Shown here piece by piece: positions 55,601-64,000 of a DNA stretch of 64,000 nt (positions within the stretch are counted from its first letter, which is position 1; the number at the start of each line of letters is the position of its first letter). The stretch is taken from the NCBI RefSeq assembly GCF_048544455.1, contig NC_133534.1, positions 118,878,269-118,942,268 of the forward strand, given 5' to 3'. The notes under the pieces were generated by a model. It had not been told where the DNA came from. It was given only the letters and a program-made list of their open reading frames with translations, and ran no database searches. Source of the stretch: Silene latifolia (taxonomy: Eukaryota; Streptophyta; Magnoliopsida; Caryophyllales; Caryophyllaceae). The position numbers and the translations under genes were made by a program.

Positions 55601-58600
55601 CCTTTTTTGGGGACGGGGTTTTAAAAAGGGGCCCGGGTGTCCTAAAATGGGACGGGAAAGGGTTTACGGTTGGATTAGGCGGACCGCTACCGGGTTTAGG
55701 GTTGGATTAGGCGGACCGCTACCGCGGGTCCGCCTAATCCAACCCTAAACCCTTTCTCTTGCTATTGTCATTCGAACACGAAAACCTAAAGACACCCTAG
55801 AAGGGGACGAGTGAACCCTTTTTTGGGGACGGGATTTTAAAAAGGGCCCCGGGTGTCCTAAAACGGGACGGGAAAGGGTTTAGGGTTGGATTAGGCGGAC
55901 CGCTACCGCGGGTCTGCCTAATCCAACCCTAAACCCTTTCCCTTGCTATTGTCATTCGAACACGAAAAGCTAAAGAGACCCTAGAAGCTGACGAGTGAAC
56001 CCTTTTTTGGGGACAAGATTTTAAAAAGGGCCCCGGGTTTCCTAAAACGGGACGGGAAAGGGTTTAGGGTTGGATTAGGCGGACCGCTACCGCGGGTCCG
56101 CCTAATCCAACCCTAAACCCTTTCCCTTGCTATTGTCATTCGAACACGAACACCTAAAGACACCCTAGGAGGGGACGAGTGAACCCTTTTTTGGGGACGA
56201 GATTTTAAAAAGGGGCCCAGGTTTCCTAAAACGGGACGGGAAAGGGTTTAGGGTTGGATTAGGCGGACCGCCACCCAGCGGTCCGCCTAATCCAACCCTA
56301 AACCCTTTCCCTTGCTATTGTCATTCGAACACAAAAACCTAAAGACATCCTAGAAGGGGACGAGTGAACCCTTTTTTGGGGACGGTATTTTAAAAAAAGG
56401 GGTCGGAGTGTCCTAAAACGGGACGGGAAAGGGTTTAGGGTTGGATTAGGCAGACCACTACCGCGGGTCCGCCTAATCCAACCATAAACCCTTTCCCTTG
56501 CTATTGTCATTCGAACACGAAAACCTAAAGACACCCTAGGAGGGGACGAGTGAACCCTTTTTTGGGGACGAGATTTTAAAAAGGCGCCCGGGTGTCCTAA
56601 AACGGGACGGGAAAGGGTTTAGGGTTGGATTAGGCGAACCGCTACCGCGGGTCCGCCTAATCCAACCCTAAACCCTTTCCCTTGCTATTGTCATTCGAAC
56701 ACGAAAACCTAAAGAGACCCTAGAATGGGACGAGTGAACCCTTTTTTGGGGACGAGATTTTAAGAAGGGGCCCGGATGTCCTAAAACGGGACGGGAAAGG
56801 GTTTAGGGTTGGATTAGGCGGACCGCTACCGCGGGTCCCCCTAATCCAACCCTAAACCCTTTCCCTTGCTATTGTCATTCGAACACGAAAACCTAAAGAC
56901 ACCCTAGGAGGGGACGAGTGAACCCTTTTTTGGGGACGGGATTTTAAAAAGGGCCCGGGTGTCCTAAAACGGGACGGGAAAGGGTTTAGGGTTGGATTAG
57001 GCGGACCGCTACCGCGGGTCCGCCTAATCCAACCCTAAACCCTTTCCCTTGCTATTGTCATTCGAACACGAAAACCTAAAGACACCCTAGGAGGGGACGA
57101 GTGAACCCTTTTTTGGGGACATGGTTTTTAAAAGGCGCCCGGGTGTCCTAAAACGGGACGGGAAAGGGTTTAGGGTTGGATTAGGCGAACCGCTGCCGCG
57201 GGTCCGCCTAATCCAACCCTAAACCCTTTCCCTTGCTATTGTCATTCGAACACGAAAACCTAAAGACACCCTAGGAGGGGACGAGTGAACCCTTTTTGGG
57301 GACGGGGTTTTAAAAAGGGGCCGGGTGTCCTAAAATGGGACGGGAAAGGGTTTACGGTTGGATTAGGCGGACCGCTACCGGGTTTAGGGTTGGATTAGGC
57401 GGACCGCTACCGCGGGTCCGCCTAATCCAACCCTAAACCCTTTCTCTTGCTATTGTCATTCGAACACGAAAACCTAAAGACACCCTAGAAGGGGACGAGT
57501 GAACCCTTTTTTGGGGACGGGATTTTAAAAAGGGCCCCGGTGTCCTAAACGGGACGGGAAAGGGTTTAGGGTTGGATTAGGCGGACCGCTACCGCGGGGT
57601 GCCTAATCCAACCCTAAACCCTTTCCCTTGCTATTGTCATTCGAACACGAAAAGCTAAAGAGACCCTAGAAGCTGACGAGTGAACCCTTTTTTGGGGACA
57701 AGATTTTAAAAAGGGCCCCGGGTTTCCTAAAACGGGACGGGAAAGGGTTTAGGGTTGGATTAGGCGGACCGCTACCGCGGGTCCGCCTAATCCAACCCTA
57801 AACCCTTTCCCTTGCTATTGTCATTCGAACACGAACACCTAAAGACACCCTAGGAGGGGACGAGTGAACCCTTTTTTGGGGACGAGATTTTAAAAAGGGG
57901 CCCAGGTTTCCTAAAACGGGACGGGAAAGGTTTTAAGGTTGGATTAGGCGGACCGCTACCTAGCGGTCCGCCTAATCCAACCCTAAACCCTTTCCCTTGC
58001 TATTGTCATTCGAACACAAAAACCTAAAGACATCCTAGAAGGGGACGAGTGAACCCTTTTTTGGGGACGGTATTTTAAAAAGGGGTCAGGTGTCCTAAAA
58101 CGGGACGGGAAAGGGTTTAGGGTTGGATTAGGCAGACCACTACCGCGGGTCCGCCTAATCCAACCATAAACCCTTTCCCTTGCTATTGTCATTCGAACAC
58201 GAAAACCTAAAGACACCCTAGGAGGGGACGAGTGAACCCTTTTTTGGGGATGGGATTTTAAAAAGGGGCCCAGGTGTCCTAAAACAGGACGGAAAAGGGT
58301 TTAGGGTTGGATTAGGCGGACCGCTACCGCGGGTCCGCCTAATCCAACCATAAACCCTTTCCCTTGCTATTGTCATCCGAACACGAAAACCTAAAGACAC
58401 CCTAGGAGGGGACGAGTGAACCCTTTTTTGGGAACGGGGTTTTAAAAAGGGGCCCGGGTGTCCTAAAACGGGACGGGAAAGGGCTTAGGGTTGGATTAGG
58501 CAGACCGCTACCGCGGGTCCGCCTAATCCAACCCTAAACCCTTCCTATGCTATTGTCATTCGAACACCAAAAGCTAAAGAGACCCTAGAAGGGGACGAGT

Positions 58601-61600
58601 GAACCCTTTTTTGGGGACGAGATTTTAAAAAGGGGCCCGGGTGTCCTAAAACGGGACGGGAAAGGGTTTAGGACGTGATTAGGCGGACCCCGTACCGCGG
58701 GTCTGCCTAATCCAACCCTAAACCCTTTCCCTTGCTATTGTCATTCGAACACGAAAACCTAAAGACACCCTAGGAGGGGACGAGTGAACCCTTTTTTTGG
58801 GAACGGGGTTTTAAAAAGGGGCCCGGGTGTCCTAAAACGGGACGGGAAAGGGCTTAGGGTTGGATTAGGCAGACCGCTACCGCGGGTCCGCCTAATCCAA
58901 CCCTAAACCCTTCCCTTGCTATTGTCATTCGAACACGAAAAGCTAAAGAGACCCTAGAAGGGGACCAGTGAACCCTTTTTTGGGGACGAGATTTTAAAAA
59001 GGCGCCCGGGTGTCCTAAAACGGGACGGGAAAGGGTTTAGGGTTGGATTAGGCGAACCGCTACCGCGGGTCCGCCTAATCCAACCCTAAACCCTTTCCCT
59101 TGCTATTGTCATTCGAACACGAAAACCTAAAGAGACCCTAGAATGGGACGAGTGAACCCTTTTTTGGGGACGAGATTTTAAGAAGGGGCCCGGATGTCCT
59201 AAAACGGGACGGGAAAGGGTTTAGGGTTGGATTAGGCGGACCGCTACCGCGGGTCCCCCTAATCCAACCCTAAACCCTTTCCCTTGCTATTTTCATTCGA
59301 ACACGAAAACCTAAAGACACCCTAGGAGGGGACGAGTGAACCCTTTTTTGGGGACGGGATTTTAAAAAGGGGCCCGGGTGTCCTAAAACGGGACGGGAAA
59401 GGGTTTAGGGTTGGATTAGGCGGACCGCTACCGCGGGTCCGCCTAATCCAACCCTAATCCCTTTCCCTTGCTATTGTCATTCGAACACGAAAACCTAAAG
59501 ACACCCTAGGAGGGGACGAGTGAACCCTTTTTTGGCGACATGGTTTTTAAAAGGCGCCCGGGTGTCCTAAAACGGGACGGGAAAGGGTTTAGGGTTGGAT
59601 TAGGCGAACCGCTATCGCGGGTCGCCTAATCCAACCCTAAACCCTTTCCTTGCTATTGTCATTCGAACACGAAAACCTAAAGACACCCTAGGAGGGGACG
59701 AGTGAACCCTTTTTTGGGGACGGGGTTTTAAAAAGGGGCCCGGGTGTCCTAAAATGGGACGGGAAAGGGTTTAGGGTTGGATTAGGCGGACCGCTACCGG
59801 GTTTAGGGTTGCATTAGGCGGACCGCTACCGCGGGTCCGCCTAATCCAACCCTAAACCCTTTCTCTTGCTATTGTCATTCGAACACGAAAACCTAAAGAC
59901 ACCCTAGAAGGGGACGAGTGAACCCTTTTTTGGGGACGGGATTTTAAAAAGGGCCCCGGTGTCCTAAACGGGACGGGAAAGGGTTTAGGGTTGGATTAGG
60001 CGGACGCGGGTCCGCCTAATCCAACCCTAAACCCTTTCCCATGCTATTGTCATTCGAACACGAAAAGCTAAAGAGACCCTAGAAGGGGACGAGTGAACCC
60101 TTTTTTGGGGACAAGATTTTAAAAAGGGCCCCGGGTTTCCTAAAACGGGACGGGAAAGGGTTTAGGGTTGGATTAGGCGGACCGCCACCGCGGGTCCGCC
60201 TAATCCAACCCTAAACCCTTTCCTTTGCTATTGTCATTCGAACACGAACACCTAAAGACACCCTAGGAGGGGACGAGTGAACCCTTTTTTGGGGACGAGA
60301 TTTTAAAAAGGGGCCTGGTGTCCTAAAAGCGGGACGGGGAAAGGGTTTAAGGTTGGATTAGGCGGACCGCCACCTAGCGGTCCGCCTAATCCAACCCTAA
60401 ACCCTTTCCTTGCTATTGTCATTCGAACACAAAAACCTAAAGACATCCTAGAAGGGGACGAGTGAACCCTTTTTTGGGGACGGTATTTTAAAAAGGGGCC
60501 CAGGTGTCCTAAAACGGGACGGGAAAGGGTTTAGGGTTGGATTAGGCAGACCACTACCGCGGGTCCGCCTAATCCAACCATAAACCCTTGCCCTTGCTAT
60601 TGTCATTCGAACACGAAAACCTAAAGACACCCTAGGAGGGGACGAGTGAACCCTTTTTTGGGGATGGGATTTTAAAAAGGGGCCCAGGTGTCCTAAAACG
60701 GGACGGGAAAGGGTTTAGGGTTGGATTAGGCGGACCGCTACCTAGCGGTCCGCCTAATCCAACCATAAACCCTTTCCCTTGCTATTGTCATCCGAACACG
60801 AAAACCTAAAGACACCCTAGGAGGGGACGAGTGAACCCTTTTTTGGGAACGGGGTTTTAAAAAGGGGCCCGGGTGTCCTAAAACGGGACGGGAAAGGGCT
60901 TAGGGTTGGATTAGGCAGACCGCTACCGCGGGTCCGCCTAATCCAACCCTAAACCCTTCCTATGCTATTGTCATTCGAACACGAAAAGCTAAAGAGACCC
61001 TAGAAGGGGACGAGTGAACCCTTTTTGGGGATGAGATTTTAAAAAGGGGCCCGGGTGTCCTAAAACGGGACGGGAAAGGGTTTAGGGTGTGATTAGGCGG
61101 ACCCGTCCGCGGGTCCGCCTAATCCAACCCTAAACCCTTTCCTGCTATTGTCATTCGAACACGAAAAGCTAAAGAGACCCTAGAAGGGGACGAGTGAACC
61201 CTTTTTTGGGGACGAGATTTTAAAAAAGGGTGTCCTAAAACGGGACGGGAAAGGGTTTAGGGTTGGATTTGGCGAACCGCTACCGCGGGTCCGCCTAATC
61301 CAACCCTAAACCCTTTCCCTTGCTATTGTCATTCGAACACGAAAAGCTAAAGAGACCCTAGAAGGGGACGAGTGAACCCTTTTTTGGGGACGAGATTTTA
61401 AAAAGGGCCCCGGGTGTCCTAAAACGGGACGGGAAAGGGTTTAGGGTTCGATTAGGCGGACCGCTACCGCGGGTCCGCCTAATCCAACCCTAAACCCTTT
61501 CCCTTGCGATTGTCATTCGAACACGAACACCTAAAGACACCCTAGGAGGGGACGAGTGAACCCTTTTTTGGGGACGAGATTTTAAAAAGGGGCCCAGGTG

Positions 61601-64000
61601 TCCTAAAACGGGACGGGAAAGGGTTTAAGGTTGGATTAGGCGGACCGCTACCTAGCGGTCCGCCTAATCCAACCCTAAACCCTTTCCCTTGCTATTGTCA
61701 TTCGAACACAAAAACCTAAAGACATCCTAGAAGGGGACGAGTGAACCCTTTTTTGGGGACGGGATTTTAAAAAGGGGCCCAGGTGTCCTAAAACGGGACG
61801 GGAAAGGGTTTAGGGTTGGATTAGGCAGACCGCTACCGCGGGTCCGCCTAATCCAACCCTAAACCCTTTCCTGTGCTATTGTCATTCGAACAGGAAAACC
61901 TAAAGACACCCTAGGAGGGGACGAGTGAACCCTTTTTTGGGGACGGGATTTTAAAAAGGGGCCCAGGTGTCCTAAAACGGGACGGGAAAGGGTTTAGGGT
62001 TGGATTAGGCGGACCGCTACCGCTGGTCCGCCTAATCCAACCATAAACCCTTTCCCTTGCTATTGTCATTCGAACACGAAAACCTAAAGACACCCTAGGA
62101 GGGGACGAGTAAACCCTTTTTTTGGGAACGGGGTTTTAAAAAGGGGCCCGGGTGTCCTAAAACGGGACGGGAAAGGGCTTAGGGTTGGATTAGGCAGACC
62201 GCTACCGCGGGTCCGCCTAATCCAACCCTAAACCCTTCCCTTGCTATTGTCATTCGAACACGAAAAGCTAAAGAGACCCTAGAAGGGGACGAGTGAACCC
62301 TTTTTTGGGGACGAGATTTTAAAACGGCGCCCGGGTGTCCTAAAACGGGACGGGAAAGGGTTTAGGGTTGGATTAGGCGACCGCACCGCGGGTCCGCCTA
62401 ATCCAACCCTAAACCCTTTCCCTTGCTATTGTCATTCGAACACGAAAACCTAAAGAGACCCTAGAATGGGACGAGTGAACCCTTTTTTGGGGACGAGATT
62501 TTAAGAAGGGGCCCGGATGTCCTAAAACGGGACGGGAAAGGGTTTAGGGTTGGATTAGGCGGACCGCTACCGCGGGTCCCCCTAATCCAACCCTAAACCC
62601 TTTCCCTTGCTATTGTCATTCGAACACGAAAACCTAAAGACACCCTAGGAGGGGACGAGTGAACCCTTTTTTGGGGACGGGATTTTAAAAAGGGGCCCGG
62701 GTGTCCTAAAACGGGACGGGAAAGGGTTTGGGGTTGGATTAGGCGGACCGCTACCGCGGGTCCGCCTAATCCAACCCTAAACCCTTTCCCTTGCTATTGT
62801 CATTCGAACACGAAAACCTAAAGACACCCTAGGAGGGGACGAGTGAACCCTTTTTTGGGGACATGGCTTTTAAAAGGCGCCCGGGTGTCCTAAAACGGGA
62901 CGGGAAAGGGTTTAGGGTTGGATTAGGCGAACCGCTACCGCGGGTCCGCCTAATCCAACCCTAAACCCTTTCCCTTGCTATTGTCATTCGAACACGAAAA
63001 CCTAAAGACACCCTAGGAGGGGACGAGTGAACCCTTTTTTGGGGACGGGGTTTTAAAAAGGGGCCCGGGTGTCCTAAAATGGGACGGGAAAGGGTTTAGG
63101 GTTGGATTAGGCGGACCGCTACCGGGTTTAAGGTTGGATTAGGCGGACCGCTACCTAGCGGTCCGCCTAATCCAACCCTAAACCCTTTCCCTTGCTATTG
63201 TCATTCGAACACAAAAACCTAAAGACATCCTAGAAGGGGACGAGTGAACCCTTTTTTGGGGACGGGATTTTAAAAAGGGCCCCGGGTGTCCTAAAACGGG
63301 ACGGGAAAGGGTTTAGGGTTGGATAAGGCGGACCGCTACCGCGGGTCTGCCTAATCCAACCCTAAACCCTTTCCCTTACTATTGTCATTCGAACACGAAA
63401 AGCTAAAGAGACCCTAGAAGGGGACGAGTGAACCCTTTTTTGGGGACAAGATTTTAAAAAGGGCCCCGGGTTTCCTAAAGCGGGACGGGGAAAGGGTTTA
63501 GGGTTGGATTAGGCGGACGCTACCGCGGGTCCGCCTAATCCAACCCTAAACCCTTTCCCTTGCTATTGTCATTCGAACACGAACACCTAAAGACACCCTA
63601 GGAGGGGACGAGTGAACCCTTTTTTGGGGACGAGATTTTAAAAAGGGGCCCAGGTGTCCTAAAACGGGACGGGAAAGGGTTTAAGGTTGGATTAGGCGGA
63701 CCGCTACCTAGCGGTCCGCCTAATCCAACCCTAAACCCTTTCCCTTGCTATTGTCATTCGAACACAAAAACCTAAAGACATCCTAGAAGGGGACGAGTGA
63801 ACCCTTTTTTGGGGACGGTATTTTAAAAAGGGGCCCAGGTGTCCTAAAACGGGACGGGAAAGGGTTTAAGGTTGGATTAGGCGGACCGCTACCTAGCGGT
63901 CCGCCTAATCCAACCCTAAACCCTTTCCCTTGCTATTGTCATTCGAACAAAAAAACCTAAAGACATCCTAGAAGGGGACGAGTGAACCCTTTTTTGGGGA
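52679..64000. repeat. 184-bp satellite DNA array
   Basis: Head-to-tail monomers of 184 bp fill the rest of the window (about 61 copies), with landmarks GGGATTTTAAAAAGGGGCCC, TCCTAAAACGGGACGGGAAA and GGGGACGAGTGAACCC. Each monomer holds a palindrome: arms beginning GGGTTTAGGGTTGGATTAGG and ending CCTAATCCAACCCTAAACCC, about 26 bp each, around a GCTACCGCG loop. Some monomers have GCTACCTAGC instead, extending the stem. The arms contain TTTAGGG-like telomere units. Repeated 60-78-residue ORFs here are satellite translations; 184 is not divisible by three, so frames shift every monomer. Marked variants recur together (see findings), showing higher-order units. Confidence 0.97.

Noticed and set aside
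53747-62093. Series of near-identical 60-78-residue minus-strand ORFs
   Set aside because: They are the satellite monomer translated; the 184-bp period shifts frame each copy and no start context or domain is present.
52679-64000. Regularly spaced palindromic repeats resembling a CRISPR array
   Set aside because: The repeat is the whole 184-bp monomer with no unique spacers and no cas genes, and the context is a plant nuclear satellite.

Overview
The window is nuclear DNA of a flowering plant, most likely a eudicot. The evidence is plant-type CACTA, Stowaway and Mutator-like (MULE) elements, Ty1/copia and Athila-type Ty3/gypsy retrotransposons with plant primer-binding sites, GT-AG introns, a plant tetraspanin exon, and a satellite carrying TTTAGGG-like motifs. 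I cannot name the species. Nearly everything is transposable element or satellite; the only ordinary host gene piece is the last exon of a tetraspanin (8589-8933, +).

Layout. 1-205: fragment rich in the palindrome ACTCGATCGAGT. 1109-2897: complete non-autonomous CACTA element (3-bp TAT duplication) holding a small helical ORF on the minus strand. 2898-9623: mostly non-coding, with several MITE-like elements, a 1.28-kb long-TIR element and the tetraspanin exon. 9651-52678: three large MULE-like elements side by side, each next to a (TA)n tract (9624-9650, 16294-16323, 23350-23409). Element A (9651-16293) has a broken FAR1-type transposase fragment, dense arrays of short motifs and a second copy of the small ORF. 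Element B (16324-23349) has exon fragments of apparently captured host genes. Element C (23410 to about 52678) has a FAR1/MULE transposase gene on plus and a convergent ULP1/C48-protease-like gene on minus.

Element C's transposase gene is split by a 19.8-kb Athila-like retrotransposon (25339-45136, minus orientation, 5-bp duplication AACAT). That element's 3' LTR is in turn split by an 8.8-kb copia retrotransposon (25695-34495, minus orientation, duplication CCACT). The order of events is therefore MULE, then Athila, then copia. All reading frames carry stops or shifts. From about 52679 to the window end there is an uninterrupted 184-bp satellite array, about 61 monomers, each with a long internal palindrome and with higher-order organisation.

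How it works together: transposase plus ULP1-like protease is a known MULE gene set. The short motifs repeated in each element's ends and introns look like element-specific transposase-binding arrays. The most unusual observation is one roughly 735-bp small-protein cassette shared by a CACTA element and by MULE A.
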